A DNA stretch of 64,000 nucleotides from assembly GCF_023716565.1 (NCBI RefSeq), contig NZ_CP071848.1, positions 1,054,001 through 1,118,000 of the forward strand. Direction: 5' to 3'. The position numbers and the translations under genes were made by a program. Positions 27,210 through 37,568 of the stretch are shown one piece after another. This DNA comes from Vibrio sp. SCSIO 43136. Its GTDB lineage: Bacteria; Pseudomonadota; Gammaproteobacteria; Enterobacterales; Vibrionaceae. Every line of letters starts with the position of its first letter. The first letter of the stretch is position 1. The notes below the pieces were generated by a model, which saw only the letters and a program-made list of their open reading frames with translations, had not been told where the DNA came from and searched no databases.

Positions 27210-30200
27210 TTAAGCGGGTAGTCGATTTTGACTAAAGTCTGTCATCATTTGCTCAATGAAGCGAATGCGAGCACGTCGATCCGCTAATGGTACCGTAAAC
27301 TTGAGTTTAGTTGGACCTTCCATCGCATACTTTTGAGGTGCAGACTGTAGCAATTTAACAAGAAACGCTGGGTTAATGTCAGCGGTTGGATAAAACTCAA
27401 AGTAGCCACCTTTCTGGTGGGCTTCGATTTTCTTGATGTGTAGCTGATTCGCTTTGAGCTTGACATCAGATACTGCCAATAAGTTTTGAGTCGCTTCAGG
27501 CAAGGTGCCAAAGCGGTCAATCAGTTCCACTTTCATTTCCGCCAGTTGGGTATCATTACTTACGCTAGCGATACGTTTGTACATTGAGAGACGGGTATTG
27601 ATATCTGGAATGTAGTCATCTGGCAGCAGTGCAGGTAGGCGAAGCTCGACCTCGGTTTGGTCTCTTAACAGTTCATCCAATGACGGCTCTTTGCCTTCTT
27701 TGAGCGCTTCTACTGCTTGCTCTAACATCTCCATATACAAGGTAAAGCCAACCGATTGAATTTGACCACTTTGACCATCACCAAGCAGTTCACCGGCACC
27801 ACGGATCTCTAAATCGTGGGTCGCCAGCGTAAAGCCTGCGCCAAGATCTTCAAGAGAGGCAATGGCGTCGAGTCGCTTGACCGCATCTTTAGATAAGGCT
27901 TTAGGGTGAGGCGTGAGCAAATAAGCATACGCTTGGTGGTGAGAACGACCCACACGACCACGCAATTGATGAAGCTGCGCCAATCCCAACTTATCCGCAC
28001 GATCCATAATAATGGTATTAGCGGTGGGAACATCGATACCCGTTTCGATAATGGTGGTACATACCAACAGGTTGAATCTCTGGTGATAGAAATCGTTCAT
28101 GATGCGCTCAAGCTCTTGCTCGCGCATCTGACCGTGTGCCACTGTCACACGCGCTTCTGGAATGAGCTTTTCCAGATCGGCGGCGGCCTTTTCTATGGTT
28201 TCTACATTATTGTGTAGGAAGTAAACCTGACCACCACGCATCACCTCACGTAGCACAGCTTCACGTATCACAGACTCTTCATGTTGACGCACGAACGTTT
28301 TAATCGCTAGTCGCCTTGCAGGTGGTGTGGCTATGATAGACAGATCGCGCATGCCACTCATAGCCATGTTGAGAGTTCGTGGAATAGGGGTTGCGGTCAG
28401 CGTAAGTATATCCACGTCGGCACGCATGGATTTCACTTTTTCTTTCTGACGCACACCAAAACGGTGTTCTTCGTCGACAATCAACAGGCCAAGATCACTA
28501 AATCGAATGTCATTTTGCAGCAGTTTGTGGGTACCGATAATAATATCCACTTTGCCGTCACTCACGTCTTGCAGGATCTGCTTTTGTTCCTTGGCACTTT
28601 TAAATCGAGACAGCACTTCAACTCGGATCGGTAAATTGGCAAAACGGTCTCTGAAATTCTCAAAGTGTTGCTGAGCCAGCAAGGTGGTTGGTACTAAGAC
28701 AGCGACCTGTTTTTCGTTGTCGGTTGCTAGAAACGCCGCACGCATCGCCACTTCGGTCTTACCAAAGCCCACATCACCACAGACAAGTCGGTCCATCGCT
28801 TTAGCCTGACACATGTCTGACATGACGGCGTTGATTGCCATGGCTTGATCGTCGGTTTCTTCGAACGGGAAGCTGGACTTAAAGCTAGCGTATTGACCAC
28901 GGTCGAGGGCAAACTTATAGCCTTTCTTTATTTCACGCTGAGCATAAACATCAAGAAGCTCAGCCGCCACATCACGTACTTTTTCTGCCGCTTTTCGGCG
29001 CGCTTTACCCCAAGCTTCACCACCTAGCTTATGTAGTGGTGCGCTCTCTTCTGCACCACCAGAATAGCGACTGATTAGGTTGAGCGCAGAGACAGGCACA
29101 TACAGTTTGGCTTCGTCTTGATACTCAAGGGTCACGTACTCAGTAACCAAACCGCCGGCTTCAAGGGTTTGCAAGCCTATATAACGGCCGATACCGTGGT
29201 CAAGGTGAACAACGGGTTGGCCCGGTTTTAGCTCTGCAAGGTGGCGTATTACCGTATCACTGTTAACTGCACGGCGGTCTTTTTTACGGCGCTGGATAAC
29301 GCGGTCACCCAGTAAATCACTTTCACAAATTAGGGCGAAGTCAGGCGTTTGGTGAATAAATCCGTGCTCGGCTGAGCCTAAGACTAGATGGAACTTATCG
29401 CCTTCTTCTAACGCATGCTGCAAGCTTTGTCTTTCAACCGGTTTGATTTTTACTGGCTGCAACAGTTCCAATAGGGCTTCACGACGACCTTCTGATTCTA
29501 CAGAGAAAATAACCTTGCCAGCATAGCTTTCTACGAACTGGCGCAAAGCGGCAAATGGTTCTTTGCTTTGTTGGTTGCTTGCGATGTCAGGCAAAGGTTT
29601 GGCGGTAATATTGTCTCTTCCGCCACGGCCACTGTTGCTCTCTTCTGACAGTGCAACTTGAGCCAGTTTCTTTAACTGAGCGAACAGTTCGTCTTGCTTG
29701 AGCCACAGCTCTTCGGGCGGCAGCAAAGGTCGCATCGGATCAACTTTACGTTGGTCATAACGATGGGCAACGTCCGTAAGGAACTGTTCTATGCTTGACT
29801 CGATGTCGCCCACAGTAAGCACTAAGGTATTGTCAGGCAGGTAATCGAATAACGTTTCGGTTTGCTCGAAAAATAGTGGTTGCCAGTATTCGATACCCGC
29901 AGGCCAAGTGCCTTTGCTGACTTGAGCGTATACCGATTCAGGCTCTCTGCGAGCTTCGAAGCGTTGACGCCAGCGTTGGCGGAAAGATTCGATGGCGCTA
30001 TCCGTGGTTGGAAACTCATGAGCAGGTAGCAGGCGTATTTCTGCCATGTCATCAATTGAGCGTTGATTTTCTGGATCAAAGGTTCGAATAGAGTCTATTT
30101 CATCATCAAAGAAATCAATACGATATGGGTCGCTACTGCCTGTCGGGTAGAGGTCAATGATAGAGCCACGGCTAGCATATTCACCTGGGCCAAATACTTG

Positions 30201-30668
30201 GTCGACGTTACGATAGCCTGATTTCTCCAGCTGCATTCTCAGCGATTCAAGTGAGTATCGGTCACCGTTTTTGACCATAAGCGTATGTTGCAATAGATAC
30301 TCACGCGGTGCTTGGCGTTGCAGCAGGGTGCTTATCGGCAATACCGTGATGCCTTTATCCTGACTTGGCAGTTGATATAGATGGGATATCCGGTCTGAGA
30401 TAATGTCCTGATGCGGCGAGAAACTGTCATAAGGCAGGGTTTCCCAGTCGGGGAACTGCTTAACGTCGACGGCTGCAAATTGCTCCAACTCATGTGCAAG
30501 CTTGAGTGCGGTTTGCGGGTCAGGCGTGACCAAGAGTACGTGGCCATTATGTTGCTGGTTCAACTGCGCAATGGCAATGGCCATTGAAGCGCCTGTTAGG
30601 TTTCCTAGGTGTTTTTTATCTCCCGCCCCTTGAGCCAGTGCGAGAGAGAATAGAGATGTCTTAGGCAT
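27210..30668 (-). CDS. mfd: Mfd transcription-repair coupling factor
   Basis: 1152 residues, the usual length. The order is: UvrB-like N-terminal modules (about 1-330), RNA polymerase-interaction and linker region (about 480-560), RecG-like translocase with Walker A GDVGFGKTE near residue 630 and DEEH near 731, then the C-terminal TRCF domain. Mfd removes stalled RNA polymerase at DNA lesions and recruits UvrA for repair. The start has no strong ribosome site; it lies 9 nt after the stop of the PilZ-like gene, so it is probably read by translational coupling. Confidence 0.96.
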   Translation of the reverse strand: MPKTSLFSLALAQGAGDKKHLGNLTGASMAIAIAQLNQQHNGHVLLVTPDPQTALKLAHELEQFAAVDVKQFPDWETLPYDSFSPHQDIISDRISHLYQLPSQDKGITVLPISTLLQRQAPREYLLQHTLMVKNGDRYSLESLRMQLEKSGYRNVDQVFGPGEYASRGSIIDLYPTGSSDPYRIDFFDDEIDSIRTFDPENQRSIDDMAEIRLLPAHEFPTTDSAIESFRQRWRQRFEARREPESVYAQVSKGTWPAGIEYWQPLFFEQTETLFDYLPDNTLVLTVGDIESSIEQFLTDVAHRYDQRKVDPMRPLLPPEELWLKQDELFAQLKKLAQVALSEESNSGRGGRDNITAKPLPDIASNQQSKEPFAALRQFVESYAGKVIFSVESEGRREALLELLQPVKIKPVERQSLQHALEEGDKFHLVLGSAEHGFIHQTPDFALICESDLLGDRVIQRRKKDRRAVNSDTVIRHLAELKPGQPVVHLDHGIGRYIGLQTLEAGGLVTEYVTLEYQDEAKLYVPVSALNLISRYSGGAEESAPLHKLGGEAWGKARRKAAEKVRDVAAELLDVYAQREIKKGYKFALDRGQYASFKSSFPFEETDDQAMAINAVMSDMCQAKAMDRLVCGDVGFGKTEVAMRAAFLATDNEKQVAVLVPTTLLAQQHFENFRDRFANLPIRVEVLSRFKSAKEQKQILQDVSDGKVDIIIGTHKLLQNDIRFSDLGLLIVDEEHRFGVRQKEKVKSMRADVDILTLTATPIPRTLNMAMSGMRDLSIIATPPARRLAIKTFVRQHEESVIREAVLREVMRGGQVYFLHNNVETIEKAAADLEKLIPEARVTVAHGQMREQELERIMNDFYHQRFNLLVCTTIIETGIDVPTANTIIMDRADKLGLAQLHQLRGRVGRSHHQAYAYLLTPHPKALSKDAVKRLDAIASLEDLGAGFTLATHDLEIRGAGELLGDGQSGQIQSVGFTLYMEMLEQAVEALKEGKEPSLDELLRDQTEVELRLPALLPDDYIPDINTRLSMYKRIASVSNDTQLAEMKVELIDRFGTLPEATQNLLAVSDVKLKANQLHIKKIEAHQKGGYFEFYPTADINPAFLVKLLQSAPQKYAMEGPTKLKFTVPLADRRARIRFIEQMMTDFSQNRLPA

Positions 30669-30677
30669 AGTGGTGTT

Positions 30678-31247
30678 TTAGTTTTTTTCGTCTCTTGCCA
30701 GAGAGCGTTGACGGAGAAGTTTTTGCTGTTGGAATAGCGCTGCTTTGATCAAGATATCTTGGTCTTCTTCACGCATGACTTCAAAGGCGACGGTAACAGT
30801 GTGTTTCTCGTCACTGTCAACTTTGACGACCTTGCCATAACAGTAGACCGCTGATGCAGGGTGTTCGATGAATAGCTTGATTCTGAGCAGTTGCTCTTGC
30901 TCTGGAGCGTTTTGAGTCACATAAGTGAAGTGGCTAGCGCCAAAACTCTCCGTTTGATGTTCGTATTGAGGGTCATTTTGCTGCGACAGCATAAAAGTTA
31001 ACAGCAGATTGAGTTTGCTGTTTTGAGACTCCAACAGTTGCACAACGTTCGAAAGGTCACTGTTACGTAGCTCTCCAATCGCTTTGTCAGTGATGGAGTC
31101 TAGGTTTGAAAACTCTGAAGCGACTAGGAAAGGCGTGGGTATCTCGGCTTTAAAACCTTCTTCATCAGGCAAAATAAAGTCACGGCTAAGTGGCTCTACA
31201 TTGACGGCGAGGCTATGTTGTACGGTGAAATACTCTTGCTGATCCAT
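30678..31247 (-). CDS. PilZ-like protein (PlzB-type, non-canonical)
   Basis: 189 residues from the ATG at 31247, which has AGGAAAG upstream; the frame extends 24 codons further. The C-terminal half (LRIKLFIEHPASAVYCYG, VVKVDSDEKHTVTVAFEVM) has the beta-barrel pattern of PilZ domains. The c-di-GMP-binding RxxxR and DxSxxG motifs are not seen. The position between mfd and lolC is that of V. cholerae PlzB, also described as divergent. It is cotranscribed with mfd. Binding of c-di-GMP is doubtful. Confidence 0.7.
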   Translation of the reverse strand: MDQQEYFTVQHSLAVNVEPLSRDFILPDEEGFKAEIPTPFLVASEFSNLDSITDKAIGELRNSDLSNVVQLLESQNSKLNLLLTFMLSQQNDPQYEHQTESFGASHFTYVTQNAPEQEQLLRIKLFIEHPASAVYCYGKVVKVDSDEKHTVTVAFEVMREEDQDILIKAALFQQQKLLRQRSLARDEKN

Positions 31248-31446
31248 GACATCTTTCCTATTGGCTAACTTATTGATTATCGCAGTGTCAGCGTATGAAT
31301 CAAGAAATCTTGCCATCAATCTGTCAGGTTTTTGTCATCGACGCTCGCATCATGAGCGAAATGGGAGATTTGTTTAGAATTGGGGCTAGGCGCTAGCGGT
31401 GGCTTTAGGTACATTACCCAAAGTATTGAATTTAAGGTATTACCCT

Positions 31447-32652
31447 ATGTTTCATCCTGTATCGATTTTTATCGGTCTGCGCTACCTCAGAGGGCGCTCT
31501 GGAGACCGATTTAGTCGATTTGTTTCCTACATGTCTACCGCAGGGATCACCATTGGTGTTCTTGCTTTAGTTACTGTGTTGTCAGTCATGAATGGCTTTG
31601 AAGGACAGCTAAAAACACGTATTTTGGGCGTGCTTCCACAAGCGGTTGTTTACCAAGGCGATGGTGAAGTGACCCGTAATGAGCAACCTGAATTTATCGC
31701 AAGCATTCCGCATGTGATTGCGACGGCCCCGATTACCCGCAGTGAAGCTGTCATCCAAAGTGCCTATGACCTTACTGCTGGGCTTTTTATTGGTGTTGAC
31801 CCAAGCGTTGGAGATCCTATTGCCCAACATTTGATTGCGGGTTCATTAAATAGCCTAGAAGAAGGCTCATATGGGATAGCAGTGGGTTATGCGCTCGCAA
31901 GACAGCTCAATGTTCGTGTCGGTGACAAGGTACGAATGATGGTGACAGGGTCTAGCCAGTTCACACCACTGGGTCGTGTACCACGGCAGCGAAATTTCAC
32001 CGTGATGGGTATCTTTAATACAGGCTCTGATATTGATGCGCAGCTAATCGTCGGCAACATCACTGATGTTGGTAAGTTGATCCGCCTACCTCGGGATAAA
32101 GCTTCCGGGTGGCGGTTGTTTATTGATGATCCGTTTGTGGTGTCAGAACTGGCAGATTATCCATTAGAACAAGGTTGGCAATGGAGTGATTGGCGCGAGC
32201 AACGAGGCGAGCTCTTTCAAGCAGTGAAGATGGAAAAAAACATGATGGGCTTGATGCTAGGGCTTATCGTCGCAGTGGCTGCGTTTAATATCATCTCGGC
32301 ACTGATCATGGTGGTGATGGAGAAACAATCTGAAGTCGCCATTTTAAAAACTCAGGGCATGAGCAATGCTCAAGTGATGTCAGTATTTGTGGTTCAAGGT
32401 GCAAGTAGCGGAGTAATAGGCTCAATCGTTGGTGGCTTGGGTGGCATGCTGTTGGCTTCTAACTTGAACGCCTTGCTCAGCCTGATGGGTGTGAGTTTGT
32501 TTAGCGCAGGGTCAGAGTTACCTATCGTTATTGATGTTATGCAGATCATCACGGTTATTGTTTTGGCTATTGCATTGAGTGTGATTGCCACCCTTCTTCC
32601 TTCCTACCGAGCGTCATCGGTAAAACCCGCAGAGGCTTTGCGATATGAATAA
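31447..32652 (+). CDS. lolC: LolC, lipoprotein-releasing ABC permease
   Basis: 401 residues from the ATG at 31447 ([17 protein letters not shown]), matching the family length; the frame opens 16 codons earlier without a ribosome site. Topology is one N-terminal TM, a large periplasmic domain and three C-terminal TMs. With LolD and LolE it extracts lipoproteins from the inner membrane and passes them to LolA. Its stop overlaps the lolD start by 8 nt. It is paralogous to LolE downstream. Confidence 0.94.
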   Translation: MFHPVSIFIGLRYLRGRSGDRFSRFVSYMSTAGITIGVLALVTVLSVMNGFEGQLKTRILGVLPQAVVYQGDGEVTRNEQPEFIASIPHVIATAPITRSEAVIQSAYDLTAGLFIGVDPSVGDPIAQHLIAGSLNSLEEGSYGIAVGYALARQLNVRVGDKVRMMVTGSSQFTPLGRVPRQRNFTVMGIFNTGSDIDAQLIVGNITDVGKLIRLPRDKASGWRLFIDDPFVVSELADYPLEQGWQWSDWREQRGELFQAVKMEKNMMGLMLGLIVAVAAFNIISALIMVVMEKQSEVAILKTQGMSNAQVMSVFVVQGASSGVIGSIVGGLGGMLLASNLNALLSLMGVSLFSAGSELPIVIDVMQIITVIVLAIALSVIATLLPSYRASSVKPAEALRYE

Positions 32653-33346
32653 CTTACTTTCTTGTCAATCGGTGTATAAGACCTATCAGGAAGGAGCGGC
32701 CAGTACCGACGTGTTAAAAGGTGTAAGCTTTTCGATGCGAGAAGGGGAGCTGACGGCCATCATAGGGTCATCAGGCTCGGGAAAGAGTACATTGCTGCAT
32801 ATCCTTGGAGCACTTGACGACGCAACGTCGGGAGATGTTACTTTTAAACAGCAGTCGATAATGCAGCTAAGTAGTAATAAGCAGGCTAAGTTGAGAAATC
32901 AGCATATCGGTTTTGTTTACCAGTTCCACCATCTATTAGCGGACTTTACCGCATTGGAAAATGTGGCGATGCCGCTACTGATCGGCGGAGTTGCACCTGC
33001 CCAGGCAAAAGATAAAGCCAAAGCGCTACTGGACAAAGTGGGATTGTCTCACCGCATTGAACATCGTCCAGCGGAGCTTTCTGGTGGCGAGAGACAAAGG
33101 GTCGCAATAGCGCGAGCTTTGGTTAACGAGCCTGCTTTAGTGTTGGCCGATGAACCCACGGGGAACTTGGATCACGCAACCGCACTATCGATTTATCAGT
33201 TGATGCGAGAGCTCAATCGAGAGTCTGGTACTGCATTTCTGGTGGTGACCCATGATAACGAGCTAGCGGCGAAAATGGACCGTCAATTGAGTATGCAAGA
33301 TGGTGTGCTGACCGACCCGAACATGGTGAGTGAGGAGCATTCATGA
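32645..33346 (+). CDS. lolD: LolD, lipoprotein-releasing ABC ATPase
   Basis: 233 residues. Walker [10 protein letters not shown] (41-49), Q-loop, signature [10 protein letters not shown] near 145-154 and Walker [13 protein letters not shown]. It drives the LolCDE complex from the cytoplasmic face. Its ends overlap lolC (8 nt) and lolE (4 nt, ATGA), so translation is coupled. Confidence 0.96.
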   Translation: MNNLLSCQSVYKTYQEGAASTDVLKGVSFSMREGELTAIIGSSGSGKSTLLHILGALDDATSGDVTFKQQSIMQLSSNKQAKLRNQHIGFVYQFHHLLADFTALENVAMPLLIGGVAPAQAKDKAKALLDKVGLSHRIEHRPAELSGGERQRVAIARALVNEPALVLADEPTGNLDHATALSIYQLMRELNRESGTAFLVVTHDNELAAKMDRQLSMQDGVLTDPNMVSEEHS

Positions 33347-34584
33347 TCAAATGGTTGTCGCTATTTATCGGTAGCCGATTTAGTCGAGCAAAAAGCCGAA
33401 ATAAAATGGTGTCGTTTATCTCGCTCTCATCAACCGTAGGCATTGGTGTGGGAGTTGCGGTGATCATCATTGGCTTGTCTGCAATGAATGGCTTTGAACG
33501 TGAGCTACAACAGCGGGTGTTATCTGTGGTCGCTCATGGAGAGATAGAAGGAGCAAACCAGCCTATCTTGGAGTGGCAGCAGGTGGTTAACATTGCCCAG
33601 CAGCATCCAAGAGTTGTTGCGGCCGCCCCCTATGTTCAAATGACAGGGCTTATTGAGAAAGGTGCTAAACTTAAAGCGCTACAAGTGCGTGGTGTAGATA
33701 AAGCAGCAGAGCCTCAGGTGTCTGACCTGTATCAGTTTATTACTCAAGACAGCTGGAAAAACTTCGCAGCAGGCAACAAGCAGGTGATTTTGGGGCAAGG
33801 CATTGCACAAAGTGTTGATGCCAAAGTTGGAGATTGGGTCACCTTAATGTTGCCGCAGCAAGGTGATGGCCGTTCGGTCAAAGCACCAAAACGAGTGCGG
33901 CTACAAGTGTCTGGGCTTTTAACTCTGGGTGGACAAATTGACCATGGGGTTGCAATCATTCCACTGCAAGATGCACAAGCTTATGCTGGCCTTGATAACG
34001 GCGTCACTGGTATTTCACTCAAGACTAACGATGTGCTAAATGCGTCGAATATTGTACGTGAAGTGGGATCTAACTTCCGTGGCTTTATACTGAAAAGCTG
34101 GAAACAGCAATATGGCTTTTTATATCGCGACATTCAGCTCGTTCGCACCATTATGTATCTCGTCATGGTACTGGTTATCGGCGTTGCAACTTTCAATATT
34201 GTTTCTACCTTGATGATGGCAGTGAAAGATCGTGCTGCAGAGATCGCCATTTTGAAAACCATGGGAGCAAGTGATGGCTTAATTGCTCGCATCTTTATTT
34301 GGCAAGGCGTGTTTTCTGGTGTAACAGGAGCGCTATTAGGTAGCCTTGTAGGGTATTTGGTGGCTGCAAACCTTACATACTTGATGACTGGGCTGGAGAA
34401 GGCGATTGGCCATCAATTTTTGTCAGGGGATATCTACTTTATCGACTTTCTACCAAGTGTCATTAACCCTAATGACATTTGGTTGGTTTCAGGTACTGCA
34501 GTGACGTTAAGCCTATTAGCGACCTTATATCCTGCCAAAAGGGCCAGTCAAACCCATCCCGCTCAAGTATTGAGCTCTAAATAG
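33343..34584 (+). CDS. lolE: LolE, lipoprotein-releasing ABC permease
   Basis: 413 residues, the standard LolE length. It has the same four-TM MacB-type topology as LolC, begins [20 protein letters not shown] and ends in a [17 protein letters not shown] tail. LolE is the subunit that binds the lipoprotein in the known system. It is the last gene of the lolCDE operon and is followed by a strong terminator. Confidence 0.95.
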   Translation: MIKWLSLFIGSRFSRAKSRNKMVSFISLSSTVGIGVGVAVIIIGLSAMNGFERELQQRVLSVVAHGEIEGANQPILEWQQVVNIAQQHPRVVAAAPYVQMTGLIEKGAKLKALQVRGVDKAAEPQVSDLYQFITQDSWKNFAAGNKQVILGQGIAQSVDAKVGDWVTLMLPQQGDGRSVKAPKRVRLQVSGLLTLGGQIDHGVAIIPLQDAQAYAGLDNGVTGISLKTNDVLNASNIVREVGSNFRGFILKSWKQQYGFLYRDIQLVRTIMYLVMVLVIGVATFNIVSTLMMAVKDRAAEIAILKTMGASDGLIARIFIWQGVFSGVTGALLGSLVGYLVAANLTYLMTGLEKAIGHQFLSGDIYFIDFLPSVINPNDIWLVSGTAVTLSLLATLYPAKRASQTHPAQVLSSK

Positions 34585-34592
34585 TCAATATG

Positions 34593-34618
34593 AAAAAAGG
34601 GCCATTCGGCCCTTTTTT
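34593..34618 (+). terminator. Terminator of lolCDE
   Basis: Stem AAAAAAGGGCC / GGCCCTTTTTT with a 4-nt loop; symmetrical, so it may work on both strands. Confidence 0.92.
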
Positions 34619-34724
34619 ACTGTGATTTCAAAATCGTGATGGTTCTTGTTGCAACAAGCCACTGTAAGCAAGAAGTTTCTCTCAAAAATAGATACTTAAG
34701 TGGACTCTCTACGCCGTTTCCCTG

Positions 34725-35249
34725 TTACTTTCTACGTCCGATACGAAAACTTCGTTTTTGCCAACTGCGAACGACGGAGTATCGCCAAAGTCCACGAATA
34801 CCAAAGTAGCCAAGCATGGCTGAGGTAATGCCGCAAATAGCACAACCAAGTAAAAAAGGAGGACCGATGGTCGACATTTGCGCAATGATAAAATCCCAAG
34901 AAAGCTCAAAATGGAATTGCTGAGTCGGTGTGGCAAGTACTAGTGCCCCGACTTTATAAGCAAAGTAGAACATCACTGGCATAGTGACAGGGTTACTGAT
35001 CCAAACAAGTGCGACTGAAAGTGGCAGGTTAACACCGCACATGATAGCCGTGCCTGCTGCCATGATCATTTGGCTTGGAAGTGGTACGAATGCCATAAAT
35101 AGTCCCACCGCAAAAGCACCCGCAGCAGAGCGGCGATTTAAACACCACAGGTTGGGGTTATACAAAACATTCCCAAAAATCTTCAACGCCTTCTGCTTTC
35201 TAATTAGCTCAGGGTTTGGCATGTATTTTTGTATAAACTTTCTTGGCAT
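34725..35249 (-). CDS. DUF2062 membrane protein
   Basis: 174 residues. Two or three hydrophobic stretches (about 43-75, 80-105 and 130-150) with the family pattern RRSAAGAFAVGLFMAFVPLP and WISNPVTMPVMFYFAY. DUF2062 proteins are small inner-membrane proteins of unknown function, often next to comEC in Vibrio and relatives. The start is 5 nt from the divergent comEC start, so the two share a very compact promoter region. A basic tail (SFRIGRRK) ends the protein. Confidence 0.88.
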   Translation of the reverse strand: MPRKFIQKYMPNPELIRKQKALKIFGNVLYNPNLWCLNRRSAAGAFAVGLFMAFVPLPSQMIMAAGTAIMCGVNLPLSVALVWISNPVTMPVMFYFAYKVGALVLATPTQQFHFELSWDFIIAQMSTIGPPFLLGCAICGITSAMLGYFGIRGLWRYSVVRSWQKRSFRIGRRK

Positions 35250-35254
35250 AACGA

Positions 35255-37525
35255 ATGAAAACTCGTGTTACAAACTGGGATTTAGTCAGCTACTCGTTGA
35301 TAACAATATCGGCCAGTTTTTGGCCGATGATGCCTACTATACTTTGGATAGCCCCACTAATGTTAGTTTTTGGGGTTACGTTTGTTATCGTACGACTTAG
35401 GCTTGCTCGAGCGGCGAGTCTCGCCTTGCTGATCGTAAGTGTACATGGGGCTTTATATCAGCAAACCGTAGCACGCTTATTTGACGACGGTCAGGATATT
35501 ACCATATCAGGGCAAATTGACAGCTTTTTTAAGTCACTAAATTTTTCACAGCAAGTGACTTTCTCTGTAAATTCAATCAACAGCCGACCGATCCCTTGGT
35601 GGCTCAAACCAAAGCTCAGGCTTAACTGGTTGAAAAGTGAACCATTACCTAAATTAGGAGAAATTTGGCAAGTTGACGTGCATGTGCAGGTAGTAAGAGC
35701 TCGGCTAAATCAAACAGGCTTTGATAAAGAGGCGCATTACCTAATAAACGGTTGGCATGCTACGGCCAATGCTAAATCTGCCCAACAAATTGATGCAACC
35801 CCTTCATTTCGCTCTATGGCTCACACGCAGATATCACAGCTTGTAGAGAAGTATAGATTCAGTCCCTACCTTTTGGCGCTAACGTTTGCAGATCGCAGTC
35901 AAATCAGTAACGAGGATTGGCAGGGGTTACGCAACAGTGGGCTTATCCATTTGTTAGCTATTTCTGGGTTACATATTGGTCTTGCCTTTGGCATTGGTTG
36001 GATAGTCGGGCGCTATATTGCGAGCGTTCTGCCCATCGTCTCCCCGTGGAGTGGCTTTGTAATCGGTCTGGTTTTTGCCTTTGCTTACAGCTGGCTTGCA
36101 GGTTTTTCTTTGCCGAGCGTTCGGGCGTTAGTGATGTGTATGGTATTTGTCATCTTGCGTTTTGCAGGTCTCAAGTTTTCACCTATGAAGGTGTTATTAG
36201 TTACCCTGTGCATCATATTGACTCTGGCCCCATTTTCGGCGCTAAGTACCAGTTTTTGGCTATCATTTTGCGCCGTTGCAGCAATTTTTATTGCCGCTGA
36301 ATTCAAATTTAAGCCAAGGTTGGGGGCAATCAAGGCGCTTATATATGTGCAACTATCACTTTTTGTCGCTCTGCTGCCCATAAGTACCCTAGTTTATGGC
36401 GGGGTGAGTTACCTTGGAATATTAGCCAATTTATTCGCTGTACCTTGGGTCTCCCTCATCGTGATGCCTTTGGTGGTGCTCGCACTTATCACGAGCTTTA
36501 TCGCCCCTATGGTTGCTCCTGTTTTATGGCAGTTTTCAGATTGGGCTTTATATCCGGTATTGTTTCTTCTTCCAGAGCAGGGCATGGGTTGGTTGCCATT
36601 ATCACGGGGGTGGGCAATGCTAGCGATGGGGGTGTTTGTCACCGCATTTTGTCTATTTTGGCGTGTACCCATGATTGCTATGGTTGTGTTCATACTGACT
36701 TTAGTTTCCCAATTACCATCGCCTTTGAAGCATGAACCTCAGCTTAATATTTATGATGTGGGTCATGGGCTTTCGATCTCCTTGATAAAAGATGGGCGAG
36801 CAGTGCTCTACGATACCGGCTCTGCATGGCCGCTAGGGAGCTACATTAACTCGACGGTGGTACCTAATCTGGCTCATGACGGGGTTTATCGTATCGATGG
36901 GCTGATCGTTAGTCACTTTGATAGCGACCATGCAGGTGGACTGCAAGATGCAAAAGATCAACTTGAACCGCTATGGATTCGGGCGAGTCAATACGGCTAT
37001 CTACCCTGTCAACAAGGTGAACGATGGCATTGGAATGGGCTCGATTTTGAGGCTATTTGGCCGCCTAAACAGGTCAAGCGAGCCTACAACCCCCACTCAT
37101 GCGTTTTGCAAGTAAATTTTGAAGGGGTCAAGATTCTTTTAGCAGGGGATATCGATGCAATCAGCGAACTACTGTTGCTCAATCAAGGGTTGGTGACGCC
37201 TGCGGACGTGGTGATCGTGCCACACCATGGCAGTCAAACCTCTTCGACCCGGCCTTGGGTAGAAGCTGTTAATCCGAGCCTCGCAATTGCCTCTGTGGGG
37301 TATAGAAATCATTGGGGTATGCCAAGCCAAGTCGTAGTGGATCGCTACAGAGATGTCGGAGCGTTCTGGTTAGATACCGGGCAGTGTGGACAAATTCAAT
37401 TGCGGATGAAAAACAACCAATTAGAGCTTTTTACTGCCAGAGGGGATTTACGTAAGCGTTGGTACCGTGATGCACTTCGCCTCGAAAGTACCAAATTTCC
37501 TTCTCATACTCGCTTCCTGCCTTGA
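35255..37525 (+). CDS. comEC: ComEC/Rec2 DNA-uptake channel
   Basis: 756 residues. An N-terminal periplasmic OB-like part (about 60-190), the multi-span Competence domain (about 205-490; LLAISGLHIGLAFGIGW is the hallmark) and a C-terminal metallo-beta-lactamase-like domain with SHFDSDHAGG about 551 and VPHHGSQTSS about 653. ComEC carries single-stranded DNA across the inner membrane in natural transformation. The start has a poor ribosome site, and a later start cannot be excluded. msbA begins 43 nt after the stop. Confidence 0.93.
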   Translation: MKTRVTNWDLVSYSLITISASFWPMMPTILWIAPLMLVFGVTFVIVRLRLARAASLALLIVSVHGALYQQTVARLFDDGQDITISGQIDSFFKSLNFSQQVTFSVNSINSRPIPWWLKPKLRLNWLKSEPLPKLGEIWQVDVHVQVVRARLNQTGFDKEAHYLINGWHATANAKSAQQIDATPSFRSMAHTQISQLVEKYRFSPYLLALTFADRSQISNEDWQGLRNSGLIHLLAISGLHIGLAFGIGWIVGRYIASVLPIVSPWSGFVIGLVFAFAYSWLAGFSLPSVRALVMCMVFVILRFAGLKFSPMKVLLVTLCIILTLAPFSALSTSFWLSFCAVAAIFIAAEFKFKPRLGAIKALIYVQLSLFVALLPISTLVYGGVSYLGILANLFAVPWVSLIVMPLVVLALITSFIAPMVAPVLWQFSDWALYPVLFLLPEQGMGWLPLSRGWAMLAMGVFVTAFCLFWRVPMIAMVVFILTLVSQLPSPLKHEPQLNIYDVGHGLSISLIKDGRAVLYDTGSAWPLGSYINSTVVPNLAHDGVYRIDGLIVSHFDSDHAGGLQDAKDQLEPLWIRASQYGYLPCQQGERWHWNGLDFEAIWPPKQVKRAYNPHSCVLQVNFEGVKILLAGDIDAISELLLLNQGLVTPADVVIVPHHGSQTSSTRPWVEAVNPSLAIASVGYRNHWGMPSQVVVDRYRDVGAFWLDTGQCGQIQLRMKNNQLELFTARGDLRKRWYRDALRLESTKFPSHTRFLP

Positions 37526-37568
37526 TTTAGGTATAAAATGGGGCGAATTTTTCCAACGATAACAAGCC

